From the NCBI GenBank assembly GCA_001872545.1, contig MNWN01000003.1, positions 1 through 46,615 on the forward strand: a stretch of DNA of 46,615 nucleotides. Reading direction: 5' to 3'. Origin of the DNA: Parcubacteria group bacterium CG1_02_58_44. Lineage in GTDB: Bacteria > Patescibacteriota > Patescibacteriia > SG8-24. Shown piece by piece: positions 38,834 to 46,615 of this stretch. Below the pieces are notes generated by a model. The model saw nothing but the letters and a program-made list of their open reading frames with translations. It was not told the origin of the DNA and made no database searches. The position numbers were made by a program, and so were the translations under genes. The first letter of the stretch is position 1; each line of letters starts with the position of its first letter.

Positions 38834-40192
38834 ATGCCGATGACGGACGAGACAAAAGAGGATTTGATTTCGGTCGATCCGGCTTCGGTCGCGGACGATC
38901 AGCTGTCCGAATTGCCTCAGGCCAGCCCGCACATCCATGAGACCAGAAAGTTCCCCGATGGGTTTCTTTGGGGGACGGCCACTGCCGCCCATCAGGTGGA
39001 GGGTGGCAACGTCAACTGCGACTGGTGCCGTTGGGAGCAGGCCGGCCACGTGCTCAGAGGTCAGGTGTCAGGTCAGGCCTGCGATCAGTTTAATCGATAC
39101 GAGGAGGATTTCGACTTGGCGGCGGAACTTGGCAACAATGCTCATCGGCTGTCGATCGAATGGGCCCGCATCGAGCCGGAGGACGGTCGATTCGACCAGG
39201 AGGCGATCCTGCACTACCGTCGCGTGCTGGAGGCGCTTCGGAAAAGGGGACTCTCCCCCATGGTTACGCTGTGGCACTTCACCCTGCCGCAGTGGTTCGC
39301 CGACCGCGGCGGCTGGGAGTGGTCGGGAGCAGTGTCGAGGTTTGCGCGCTATTCGGAGAAGATGGCGGAAGAGCTCGGCGACTTGATCGACTTGTGGGTG
39401 ACCATCAACGAGCCGATGATCTATCTCGGACAGTCGTACGGAACCGGCGTATGGCCGCCCGGCAAGAAGGGCATCTGGCGGGTACTGCGTGTTTTTAGCC
39501 GACTGGTGCGGGCCCATCGCGCGTCCTACGACCGGCTGCACCGACAGCTGGACCGGGATGGCTATCGGGCTCGGGTCGGAATCGCAAAGAACGTGGTCAC
39601 CTACGAGCCGTACCGCCGCTATTCCGAGCTGGACAGCGTCTTCATTCGTCTGGCGGACCGGCTGTTCAACCATCAGTTCTTCATCTGGACCAGAGGCAAG
39701 CACGACTTCATCGGCGTCAACTACTACTTTCATTACCGCATCAGGTATCGGCCGACCAAGATTTCGTCGTTCTTCCACGAGGTGCACACCGAAAATCGCG
39801 AGGTCAGCGATCTGGGCTGGGAGATCAACCCCGACGGCATGTTCGACACGCTGATGTCGATGAGTCGCTATGGGCTGCCGGTCTACGTGACCGAGAACGG
39901 CATCGCCAGCGCCGACGACGGCAAGCGTCCGCGGGCGCTCGTGTCCATGGTCAAGGAGATCTACCACGCCATAAAGGCCGGGGTGGACGTGCGCGGCTAC
40001 TATCATTGGTCGCTCCTGGACAACTTCGAGTGGGAGAAGGGCTACGACGGGAAGTTCGGTCTGGTCGCCGTCGATTTCAGGAATCAACAGCGTCAACCGC
40101 GACGAAGCTATTACGTCTATCAGGATATTTGCCGCGAGAACGGGATACGTCATGATCTGCTGCGCTTTTTGGGACATGGAGTTCGTTGGTGA
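38834..40192 (+). CDS. Glycoside hydrolase family 1 (beta-glucosidase-like)
   Basis: 452 residues forming a GH1 barrel: FPDGFLWGTATAAHQVEGG at the start, acid/base E193 in TINEP, nucleophile E354 in VTENG, and YYHWSLLDNFEWEKGY near the end. It should cleave beta-glycosides (glucosides, galactosides or 6-phospho forms). There is no signal peptide, so it is cytoplasmic unless exported by another route. It lies 14 bases after the rhodanese gene, so both may form one transcript. CPR bacteria with few sugar enzymes often keep GH1. Confidence 0.93.
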   Translation: MPMTDETKEDLISVDPASVADDQLSELPQASPHIHETRKFPDGFLWGTATAAHQVEGGNVNCDWCRWEQAGHVLRGQVSGQACDQFNRYEEDFDLAAELGNNAHRLSIEWARIEPEDGRFDQEAILHYRRVLEALRKRGLSPMVTLWHFTLPQWFADRGGWEWSGAVSRFARYSEKMAEELGDLIDLWVTINEPMIYLGQSYGTGVWPPGKKGIWRVLRVFSRLVRAHRASYDRLHRQLDRDGYRARVGIAKNVVTYEPYRRYSELDSVFIRLADRLFNHQFFIWTRGKHDFIGVNYYFHYRIRYRPTKISSFFHEVHTENREVSDLGWEINPDGMFDTLMSMSRYGLPVYVTENGIASADDGKRPRALVSMVKEIYHAIKAGVDVRGYYHWSLLDNFEWEKGYDGKFGLVAVDFRNQQRQPRRSYYVYQDICRENGIRHDLLRFLGHGVRW

Positions 40193-40273
40193 CGGACATT
40201 TCGGTCTGGGGTGGTTCGCTTCAGAATAGACCGATTGGGGAGTTATCTGGGTAGAAATCTGATACGGAAAAAC

Positions 40274-41623
40274 ATGAAACTTACTTTTTACGGTGCGGCC
40301 GGCGAGGTGACCGGCTCCAAGACGCTGATCGAGGCCGGTGGCCGGCGCATACTGCTCGACTGCGGCCTGATTCAGGGTGAGGGGTCCGACCTGCGTAATC
40401 GGGCGCCTTGGGCCTTCGATCCCAAGTCGATCGACGCGGTCATCGTGACCCACGCCCACTTGGATCACATAGGTCTTCTGCCTAGGTTGGTCAAGGACGG
40501 CTATGGCGGTCCGGTTTTCGCCACCGAACCGACCAGGGAGATTTCCCATATCATGTGGGAGGACGAGGCTAAGGTCCGCGACGAGGATACCGAGGCCGGC
40601 ATCGAGCCGCTGTTCGGACAGGAGGAGATCGATGCAACCTACAGATTGTTGAGGGGGGCGAATTATGGCGAGAGTGTTCGGGTGGCGCCGGGTTTCGATG
40701 TTGTCTTTCGCGACGCTGGACATGTCTTGGGTTCGGCCTTCGTCGAGATGCGGGTCGACGGACTGACTTTGGTCGGTTCTGGTGACATCGGCAACGACCG
40801 TGTTCCGATATTGCGCGATACCGAACCGATGGCCGAGGCCGATGCCGTAATTCTTGAGTCGACCTACGGCAACCGGACCCACGACGGCAGCGAGGCCGGA
40901 CGTGAGGATCTGCTGCGTCGGGCCCTGATCCAGACGGCGGAACGAAAGGCAGTGCTGATGATCCCGGCCTTCTCGCTCGAGAGGACGCAGGAGATACTTT
41001 ACGAACTCAATGGCTTGGTGGAGGGCGGAGCGGTTCCCAAGATGCCGATCTTCCTCGACAGTCCGTTGGCCACGTCCCTGTTGCCGATCTTCAAGTCGCA
41101 TCCCGAATGTTTCGACGAACAGGCCAAGGTCTTGCGCGCCATGGGCGACGACTTCTTCAGCTTTCCCGGACTGAAGATTACGCACAATTACCGCAATTCG
41201 TTGGCTATCGACAAGGTCAAGTCCCCCAAAGTGATAATCGCCGGCAGTGGCATGATGAGCGACGGTCGGATCATGCGTCACCTCGGACGTTACCTTCAGG
41301 ACTCGAACAATCTGCTGCTGGTCATCGGTTTCCAGGGGCAGGGGACGATCGGGCGGCAGATCGTCGACGGGGCGGAAGCGGTGATGATTGACGGACACAC
41401 GGTTCCGGTTCGGGCCGAAATGCGGCAGATCGAATCGTTTTCGGCCCATGGCGACCGCGACAAGTTGCTGCACTGGTTGAAGTCCTCGGGACGGACTCCA
41501 GGACACGTTTTTTTGAATCACGGCGAGCCGGAGGCGGCTGAGTCGCTGGCCGAGGGCGTTAGACAGACCGGCGAGGCCGGGCAGGTGGACGTGGCTATGG
41601 AGGGGAAGGAGTACGAGTTTTGA
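40274..41623 (+). CDS. MBL-fold/beta-CASP RNA-processing exonuclease-like protein
   Basis: 449 residues. N-terminal metallo-beta-lactamase fold with HAHLDH (residues 60-65), LDCGLIQG and DAGHVLGSA; beta-CASP domain with ILESTYGNRTHDG, AFSLERTQEILYEL and GSGMMSDGRIM; and a final RMMBL motif (IESFSAHGDRDKLLHWL). It resembles the YSH1/CPSF73-like bacterial nucleases rather than RNase J. It probably processes or degrades RNA. ATG at 40274 is preferred because the family starts with MKLTFYG; the in-frame stretch from 40211 is unsupported. Confidence 0.93.
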   Translation: MKLTFYGAAGEVTGSKTLIEAGGRRILLDCGLIQGEGSDLRNRAPWAFDPKSIDAVIVTHAHLDHIGLLPRLVKDGYGGPVFATEPTREISHIMWEDEAKVRDEDTEAGIEPLFGQEEIDATYRLLRGANYGESVRVAPGFDVVFRDAGHVLGSAFVEMRVDGLTLVGSGDIGNDRVPILRDTEPMAEADAVILESTYGNRTHDGSEAGREDLLRRALIQTAERKAVLMIPAFSLERTQEILYELNGLVEGGAVPKMPIFLDSPLATSLLPIFKSHPECFDEQAKVLRAMGDDFFSFPGLKITHNYRNSLAIDKVKSPKVIIAGSGMMSDGRIMRHLGRYLQDSNNLLLVIGFQGQGTIGRQIVDGAEAVMIDGHTVPVRAEMRQIESFSAHGDRDKLLHWLKSSGRTPGHVFLNHGEPEAAESLAEGVRQTGEAGQVDVAMEGKEYEF

Positions 41624-41855
41624 GGGCTACTTTCGCTTCACCCACTGCCCTGCCAACTCATAAATCGTCTCTGCGAATTCCACCCGTCGTCCCGGACCTG
41701 ATCTCGGACCCACGATCGATTTTCGACCCAACCTTTACCTTCGGCAGACATATCTTCGTCTGATTACGATCCTTTCGGCAGTTGTATCTCGGTTTACGGT
41801 GTTGTAATATCGCACCGCCGCGACGTCACGAGCGGCGAATCTCTGAGGCAGAATT
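41624..41855 (+). promoter_or_regulatory. Intergenic region with promoter of the defence island (41782-41810)
   Basis: TTGTAT (41782-41787), 17-base spacer, TAATAT (41805-41810), 45 bases before the methyltransferase ATG. A fragment resembling the TIR repeats (CGTCGTCCCGGACC) lies at about 41690. No gene. Confidence 0.5.
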
Positions 41856-42935
41856 ATGGCCAACCAAAATCTTACCAACGCCAAGCGGGCCAAGAACGAC
41901 GAGTTCTATACCCAGTACAGCGACATCCAGAAGGAGATCGAGGCCTACCTGGAATACGACTCCGACGCCTTTCGCGGCAAAATCGTGTACTGCAACTGCG
42001 ACGATCCGTTCGAGAGCAACTTCTTCCGCTATTTCGTGCTCAGCTTCAGGAAGCTGGGACTCAGGCAGCTCATCACCACCAGCTATAGACCCTCGCCGGT
42101 GGCCAACACCCAGTTGGGCCTGTTCGGCGACGACAAGACGCTTGCGGGTCCGAAGGGCCGGCCAAAGGTGACCGCCAACAAGTTCATCGTGAGCGACGTG
42201 GGCGACGTGGACGGCGACGGCGAGTTCACTCTGAAGGACGTGGCCCAGCAGCTGAAGGCGAACCGGCACAACGAGTGGGCGCCGCTTGCGGGCGACGGCG
42301 AGTTCCGGAGCGACGAGTGCGTCGACCTCCTGAAGCGGTCCGACGTCGTGGTGACCAACCCGCCGTTCAGCCTGTTCCGCGAGTACGTCCGGCAGCTGGT
42401 CGACCACGGCAAGAGGTTCGTGATCATCGGCAACATGAACGCGATCACCTACAAGGAAATCTTCCCGTTGATAAAGGAAAACAAGATGTGGTTGGGAAAT
42501 GGTTTTCACGCGGGGAACGCTTACTTCTATACACCAAACGCGCGTGATTTCTCGTCGGGTGTCTATGATGAGAAAACTGGTCTGGTAAAGTTCCGTAATG
42601 TCTGCTGGTTCACCAACCTCGACCATGGGCGTCGCCATCAGCCGCTGCCGCTCATGACGATGGAGGAGAACCTGAAGTACAGCAAGCACAAGGAGATCAG
42701 GAACAGGAAGGCGTACGACCGGTACGACAACTACGACGCCATCGAGGTGCCGTTCACCGACTCAATCCCCAGCGACCACGACGGCGTGATGGGCGTGCCG
42801 ATCAGCTTTTTGGACAAATACAATCCCAGTCAGTTTGATATTCTAAAATTTAGACACGGTAACGACGATAAAGACTTGCGACTAAAGGATGGAAAATGTC
42901 CGTATTTTAGAATTTTAATTAGGCATAAGAAGTAA
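41856..42935 (+). CDS. Adenine-specific DNA methyltransferase, EcoRI family
   Basis: 359 residues. AKNDEFYTQYSDIQKEIEAYL and IVYCNCDDPFESNFFRYFV are hallmarks of the EcoRI-methylase family; NPPF (residues 168-171) in VVVTNPPFSLF is the catalytic motif of N6-adenine methyltransferases. It should methylate a defined adenine and protect host DNA. The C-terminal third changes codon use: bases after about 42810 are AT-rich while the rest is GC-rich, so the 3' end may be mosaic. It is the first gene of the island and has its own promoter. No EcoRI-like endonuclease is recognisable. Confidence 0.92.
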   Translation: MANQNLTNAKRAKNDEFYTQYSDIQKEIEAYLEYDSDAFRGKIVYCNCDDPFESNFFRYFVLSFRKLGLRQLITTSYRPSPVANTQLGLFGDDKTLAGPKGRPKVTANKFIVSDVGDVDGDGEFTLKDVAQQLKANRHNEWAPLAGDGEFRSDECVDLLKRSDVVVTNPPFSLFREYVRQLVDHGKRFVIIGNMNAITYKEIFPLIKENKMWLGNGFHAGNAYFYTPNARDFSSGVYDEKTGLVKFRNVCWFTNLDHGRRHQPLPLMTMEENLKYSKHKEIRNRKAYDRYDNYDAIEVPFTDSIPSDHDGVMGVPISFLDKYNPSQFDILKFRHGNDDKDLRLKDGKCPYFRILIRHKK

Positions 42936-42961
42936 AAAATAATTGATGTAGTGTATTTTCT

Positions 42962-43564
42962 ATGGTGAGCAATACATGGAAAGAGGGGGATGTGAAAAAT
43001 ATAAATTTTCATCCGGCTCTAAAAGATATAGAAAACATGTTTTTTCTTTTTCTTCTCTCAGTAAGAATGTTGTCTGATCCCGAAATGCAATCTCTTATTA
43101 AGACAAAAAATTCTATAAATGATGGTTACGAAATTTTTAATGAGATACTCGAAAAAGTTAATCAGTCAATGAATTTAAAAATAGAAATTCATGATCGCAA
43201 ATTTATTTCAAGGCTAGATTTATCTGGCCAAATGGTTTTTTTGGGTAAAGCAATGGCAGTTTTGACCTATGACTATCTTCTTTCTTCGCCATATAACAAT
43301 GTTTTAAGTAACGAAGATCAATTTATTTTTCTTAAATTTATTAGAAATGGAGCTGCTCACCACAACAAATTTAATCTAAAAGATGAAAAAGGTGAGTGGA
43401 AAGTTGCAGAGGGTGAAATTTTTGAATGGGACGGCCTAAAAATAAGCAGAAGTTTACATGGCAAAAAAGTTTTTAATGATTTTATAACATTATTTAATGT
43501 TTTCTCTTTAGCAAAACATTTTTCCGATAGGCTAAAATCAATTGATCTAGCCCCATCTCATTAA
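42962..43564 (+). CDS. AT-rich protein with HEPN-like RX4H motif
   Basis: 200 residues, strongly AT-rich, unlike the neighbours. A mostly helical protein (KDIENMFFLFLLSVRM...; AKHFSDRLKSI) with KFIRNGAAHHNKF, in which R128-N-G-A-A-H133 fits the RX4-6H signature of HEPN ribonucleases. A VLTYDYLLS region is also typical of helical HEPN bundles. It lies 26 bases after the methyltransferase and before the RhuM-Fic gene, so it is a candidate effector or partner of the island. HEPN assignment is inference from the motif and context. Confidence 0.55.
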   Translation: MVSNTWKEGDVKNINFHPALKDIENMFFLFLLSVRMLSDPEMQSLIKTKNSINDGYEIFNEILEKVNQSMNLKIEIHDRKFISRLDLSGQMVFLGKAMAVLTYDYLLSSPYNNVLSNEDQFIFLKFIRNGAAHHNKFNLKDEKGEWKVAEGEIFEWDGLKISRSLHGKKVFNDFITLFNVFSLAKHFSDRLKSIDLAPSH

Positions 43565-43599
43565 CGAAAACACAGTAAAACAATACATAAGGTGGTCGC

Positions 43600-44613
43600 A
43601 TGAACAAACGAACTCAAAACAACCAAATTATCATCTACAAAACTTCGCATGACGAGGTGGAGTTGAAGGTTCGTTTTGAGAAAGAAGATGTCTGGCTGAC
43701 GCAAAATCAGATTGCCTTGCTTTTCGGAACGCAGCGGCCGGCCATTACCAAGCACCTGAGCAACATCTTTAAGAGTGGTGAACTTGAAGCAGAAGTGGTT
43801 AGTTCCGTTTTGGAACACACCACCAGACACGGCGCGATCCGGGGAAAAATGCAGACCAAGAACGTAAAGTTCTACAATTTGGACGCAATCATCTCGGTCG
43901 GCTATCGGGTCAACTCTCGAAAGGCCACCCAATTTCGCATCTGGGCGACGAGGGTGCTGAGACAGTATCTGGTCCGCGGATATGCCATCAACGAGTGGCG
44001 GCTGCTGGAGGCGAAAAGCAGGTTCGGCGAACTGCAGGAGGCGGTGCTGTTCCTGCAGAGGCAGTCCGGCAGGGAATCGCTGAAGGGGCAGGAGGCGGAG
44101 GTGCTGAACCTGCTGGCCGACTACTCCAAGACGCTGTCCCTGCTGGGGAAATACGACAAGAGAAGGTTGGATGAGGTGAAGGGCACGAAGTCCAAGTCGG
44201 TTCTGCGGTATGAGGACTGCGTCAGAATCATCCGCGAGCTAAAGAAGGGACTGGTCGCCAAGAAAGAGGCTGGTGACCTGTTCGGTTCGGAAAGGGGCCG
44301 GGCCCTCGAGGGCATCGTCGTCGGGCTGTACCAGACGTTCGGCAAGAAGGAACTGTATCCGACCGTCGAGGACAAGGCGGCGCACCTGCTCTACCTGACC
44401 GTCAAGGACCATCCGTTCATCGACGGCAACAAGCGTTCGGCGGCCTTCCTGTTCGTCTACTTTCTGGACCGGTCGAACCATCTGTTCAAGAAGTCCGGCG
44501 GGCGTAAGATCAACGACAACGGCCTGGCCGCACTGTCCCTGCTGGTCGCCGAGAGCGACCCGAAGGAGAAGGAGACAATGATCAAGATCATCAAGAACCT
44601 AATTGCGGAATAA
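43600..44613 (+). CDS. RhuM-like/Fic-domain fusion (virulence RhuM/Fic family)
   Basis: 337 residues. Residues 1-120 match RhuM: IIIYKTSHDEVELKVRFEKE, VWLTQNQIALLFGTQRPAI and VKFYNLDAIISVGYRVNS. The C-terminal half has a Fic fold with HPFIDGNKRSAAFLF (residues 271-285), the intact FIC motif that AMPylates or otherwise modifies target proteins. AAGGTGG precedes the start by 5 bases. The 5' third is AT-rich and the rest GC-rich. Fic/RhuM proteins accompany restriction systems and toxin modules (known association). No inhibitory anti-Fic gene is seen next to it. Confidence 0.9.
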   Translation: MNKRTQNNQIIIYKTSHDEVELKVRFEKEDVWLTQNQIALLFGTQRPAITKHLSNIFKSGELEAEVVSSVLEHTTRHGAIRGKMQTKNVKFYNLDAIISVGYRVNSRKATQFRIWATRVLRQYLVRGYAINEWRLLEAKSRFGELQEAVLFLQRQSGRESLKGQEAEVLNLLADYSKTLSLLGKYDKRRLDEVKGTKSKSVLRYEDCVRIIRELKKGLVAKKEAGDLFGSERGRALEGIVVGLYQTFGKKELYPTVEDKAAHLLYLTVKDHPFIDGNKRSAAFLFVYFLDRSNHLFKKSGGRKINDNGLAALSLLVAESDPKEKETMIKIIKNLIAE

Positions 44614-44623
44614 GCTTCCTGCC

Positions 44624-45792
44624 ATGAAAACGACCCTAAAAACCGACCTCACCGTCAAGGACATCTGCGAGGGGTTCGTCTACAGCGAACTCGAGGGCAA
44701 GGGCCTGTTTGGCCTGTCCGGCCGGCTGACCGTCCAGCCGGAGTACCAGCGGAACTACATCTACGCCTCGGACGGCGGCAAGCGGGAGATGGCCGTGGTC
44801 GAGTCGGTCCTCAAGGGCTACCCGATCGGGCTGATCTACTTCAACCGGGTCTCTGAAAAGGGCCTAGAGGTCCTGGACGGGCAGCAGCGCATCACCAGCC
44901 TCGGGCGGTTCGTGACCGAGAAGTTCGCCATCCGGGACGAGAACGGGCTGCCGCAGAACTTCAGCGGCCTGGCGAAGGACAAGCGGGACCGGATCATGGG
45001 GACTAGACTCCTCGTCTACGAGTGCGAGGGGACGGAGAGCGAGATCAAGGAATGGTTCAGGACGATCAACATCGCCGGCGTCCCGCTCAACAGCCAGGAG
45101 CTTTTGAACGCGGTGTATTCCGGGCCGTTCGTGACGCTCGCCAAGGAGGAGTTTAGCGACAGCCAGAACGCCAACGTCCAGAAGTGGAGCGCGTACGTGT
45201 CCGGCAGCGCCAACCGGCGGACTTTCTGGAGTGCGCGCTGGACTGGGTGAGCCGGGGCGACGTCGGCGGCTACATGAGCCGTCACCGCTTCGACCGGGAC
45301 ATCGCCGAGCTGAAGAGGTACTTCGGCACCGTGATCGACTGGGTCTCCGGCGTGTTCACCGACGTCGAGGGCGAGATGCGCGGCCTTGAGTGGGGACGGC
45401 TCTACGAGGAGTACCACAAAAAGTCGTATGATCCGGCCGCGGTGTCGGCCGAGATGCACCGGCTCTATGCCGATCCGTATGTGAAGAACCGCCGGGGCGT
45501 CTTCGAGTACGTCCTCGGCGGGTCGGTCGACACAAAACTGCTTGACGTCAGGGTCTTCGACGAGGCGACCAAGAAGTCGGTCTACGCGATACAGACCGCC
45601 AAGGCCAAGGAAAAGGACGAGTCAAACTGTCCGCTGTGTGCCGTTGGACACGACGCCGCCAAGGGTAAGGTCTGGGGCTTCGGCGAGATGGATGCCGACC
45701 ACGTGGCGGCGTGGAGTAAGGGTGGTGCTACCTTAATCAAAAACTGCCAGATGCTCTGCAAGACCCACAATCGGGCCAAGGGCAATCGGTAG
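44624..45792 (+). pseudogene. DUF262-HNH nuclease (GmrSD-like), frameshifted
   Basis: Two overlapping frames together make one DUF262-HNH protein. The first (44624-45250) has the DUF262 ParB/sulfiredoxin-like motif VLDGQQRITSL (residues 83-93). The second carries LECALDWVSRGDV onwards to an HNH domain: CPLCAVGH, DADHVAAWSKGG and NCQMLCKTHNRAKG. The switch is at 45217-45220, where one base is missing (NRR/TF versus NR-DFLE). The family restricts modified or foreign DNA, as in GmrSD and related systems. The frameshift may be an error, phase-off or inactivation. It starts 10 bases after the Fic stop. Alternative start TTG 44603 is rejected. Confidence 0.8.
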
Positions 45793-46068
45793 AGAGTGCT
45801 CTCTGGTGGCCGGCCTTCCGGACCGTCTGGTCTGGGAGGTCTTTGCAATTGGTGAGGTCAGACCTCTAGGCAGCCTTGATTGGTCGACCGATCCGACCTT
45901 TAGTCCCTAAACTCATCGTCGTGTGATGGCGGCGAGACCAGAGACAACCTAACTCGGCCCGCGATGATTTCGTTCGCCGTCACAATTCGGTCGGCCGACA
46001 CCGCACCCCCAGAGAGCCGCCCTCCGGGGAAGTTTGCGTTTTTGAATTTCAATTGTTGTTGAATGGTT
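45793..46068 (+). other. Non-coding stretch after the island
   Basis: No gene is visible. Some weak palindromes such as AGAGTGCTCT just past the nuclease stop, and GGCCGGCC near 45820, could end transcription, but none has a T-run. Confidence 0.5.
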
Positions 46069-46098
46069 TGGATCCCGGCTCGGGGGCCGGAACGACAG
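46069..46098. repeat. TIR-bearing repeat, half copy
   Basis: TGGATCCCGGCTCGG then GGCCGGAACGACA: one half of the 24971-type unit. Confidence 0.6.
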
Positions 46099-46122
46099 AG
46101 TTTTGTGAAGCAAAGAATCTTA

Positions 46123-46206
46123 TGTCGTCCCGGGCTACGACCCGGGAACAAAAAGTAGAAAAGAACCGAATGACTTCTGGATCCCGGGTCTCGGCCCGGG
46201 ATGACA
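46123..46206. repeat. TIR-bearing repeat, copy 3
   Basis: 84 bp from TGTCGTCCCGGG to CCCGGGATGACA with two internal CCCGGG hairpins. Confidence 0.75.
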
Positions 46207-46256
46207 GATTAGGAAGGGTTACGGTGCCGGGATGACAAACGTTTTTCCTAATCTAC

Positions 46257-46355
46257 TGTCGTCCCGGGCTACGACCCGGGACCCAGGAGCAGAAAGATCG
46301 GATCGGATTCTGGATCCCGGATATTGCTCGCCGCGCTCGCAATTCCGGGATGACA
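46257..46355. repeat. TIR-bearing repeat, copy 4
   Basis: 99 bp from TGTCGTCCCGGG to CCGGGATGACA, including the GCTCGCCGCGCTCGC core shared with copy 1. It and copy 3 are each followed by the same unit (GATTAGGAAGGGTTACGGTG, then CCGGGATGACAAACG), at 46207-46252 and 46356-46402. Confidence 0.75.
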
Positions 46356-46423
46356 GATTAGGAAGGGTTACGGTGCCGGGATGACAAACGTTTTTTCTAA
46401 TTAACTATGGGGAAGGTAAACGT

Positions 46424-46615
46424 TCATCCACCAAATTTCCCGAGGAAGTCGAGCAGTCGCTCGATTTTTTCTTTCTCGGAATCCTTGCGGCGGTTGTACC
46501 GCCACACCTCCTCTGAGACGAACAGGCCGAGCCTATCGCGGCGGATCCCGCCGGTTGTCTTGAGCCCGCGCTTCAGGTAGCCCCAGAAGCCCTCCATGCC
46601 GTTCGAGTGCACCTC
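46424..46615 (-). CDS. IS1595-family (ISXO2-like) transposase, C-terminal end (cut by window edge)
   Basis: The minus-strand frame is open to the window edge and ends at 46424. VHSNGMEGFWGYLKRGLK and EEVWRYNRRK are the conserved C-terminal segments of the ISXO2-like DDE transposase domain (pattern HxNxxEGFWxxLKRG ... RYNRRK). The catalytic residues and N-terminal zinc ribbon lie beyond the window. The IS end should lie between 46355 and 46424, but I cannot fix the terminal inverted repeat. Confidence 0.85.
   Translation of the reverse strand, partial: EVHSNGMEGFWGYLKRGLKTTGGIRRDRLGLFVSEEVWRYNRRKDSEKEKIERLLDFLGKFGG

Noticed and set aside
39068-41521. 817-codon minus-strand open frame
   Set aside because: It lies opposite the GH1 and MBL/beta-CASP genes, whose catalytic motifs are intact. 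Long antisense frames are expected from the high-GC codon pattern.
46069-46402. CRISPR array
   Set aside because: The repeated units are few, palindromic, of unequal length and not regularly spaced by unique spacers; no cas genes are present.

Overview
The window reads as a chromosomal segment of a Candidate Phyla Radiation (Patescibacteria) bacterium, perhaps Uhrbacteria-like, with GC that I judge by eye to be well above 50%. The evidence is the tight packing of small genes, many small membrane or secreted proteins of unknown function, DUF5652 and DUF3467 proteins, a MurE-like ligase, a band-7 protein, a short YidC-like protein and a half-size MFS protein. UGA is used as an ordinary stop, so this is not a UGA-recoded lineage. 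The phylum call is inference from gene content and not a database result.

Layout. 1-205: the 3' end of an IS200/IS605 element. 354-5891: an orphan CheY-like receiver, a PH-like protein, a Cys-less rhodanese, two exported or anchored unknowns, a candidate structured RNA (3023-3206), a structured leader (3215-3379), an MFS transporter and a GT4 glycosyltransferase. 6227-10645: a TrmB-type regulator, then a run of overlapping genes for cell envelope and division (MurE-like ligase, bPH2 membrane protein, FtsB/DivIC-like protein, parvulin foldase). 10767-12804: a 1.2 kb insert flanked by perfect 67-bp repeats of the tRNA-Thr 3' end, then a minus-strand tRNA-Gly/mazG/tRNA-Thr unit. 12875-15172: ftsE, ftsX and a membrane-anchored unknown. 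15200-20022: tRNA-Gln with a truncated upstream copy, TspO, a degenerate GIY-YIG protein, half-size MFS, YidC-like, SPFH and a beta-propeller protein. 20041-21519: Zn-ribbon proteins interleaved with minus-strand micro-genes. 21588-26790: the CIRCE-controlled hrcA-grpE-dnaK-dnaJ cluster, interrupted between dnaK and dnaJ by repeat elements, a small membrane protein and a DUF3467 protein. 26805-41623: unknowns, a frameshifted histidine-phosphatase-like gene, cysS, corA, an alkyladenine glycosylase, a calcium antiporter plus P-type ATPase pair, a frameshifted Nudix gene, a second Cys-less rhodanese, a GH1 glycosidase and an MBL/beta-CASP nuclease.

41782-45792 is the accessory island. It holds an EcoRI-family adenine methyltransferase, an AT-rich gene with an RX4H (HEPN-like) motif, a RhuM-Fic fusion, and a DUF262-HNH nuclease broken by one frameshift. 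The island is followed by TIR-bearing repeats and, at the right edge, the C-terminal end of an IS1595/ISXO2 transposase on the minus strand. It looks like a defence locus, possibly an unusual restriction-modification arrangement.

Promoters often have an extended -10 (TGnTAnnnT). Several genes (GT4, MurE-like, TspO, CorA) have the -10 only 5-7 bases before the ATG, which implies leaderless mRNAs. Strong Shine-Dalgarno sequences also occur. Three genes (28275, 37639, 44624) need a single-base correction to read through. This may be real decay, slippage or assembly error.
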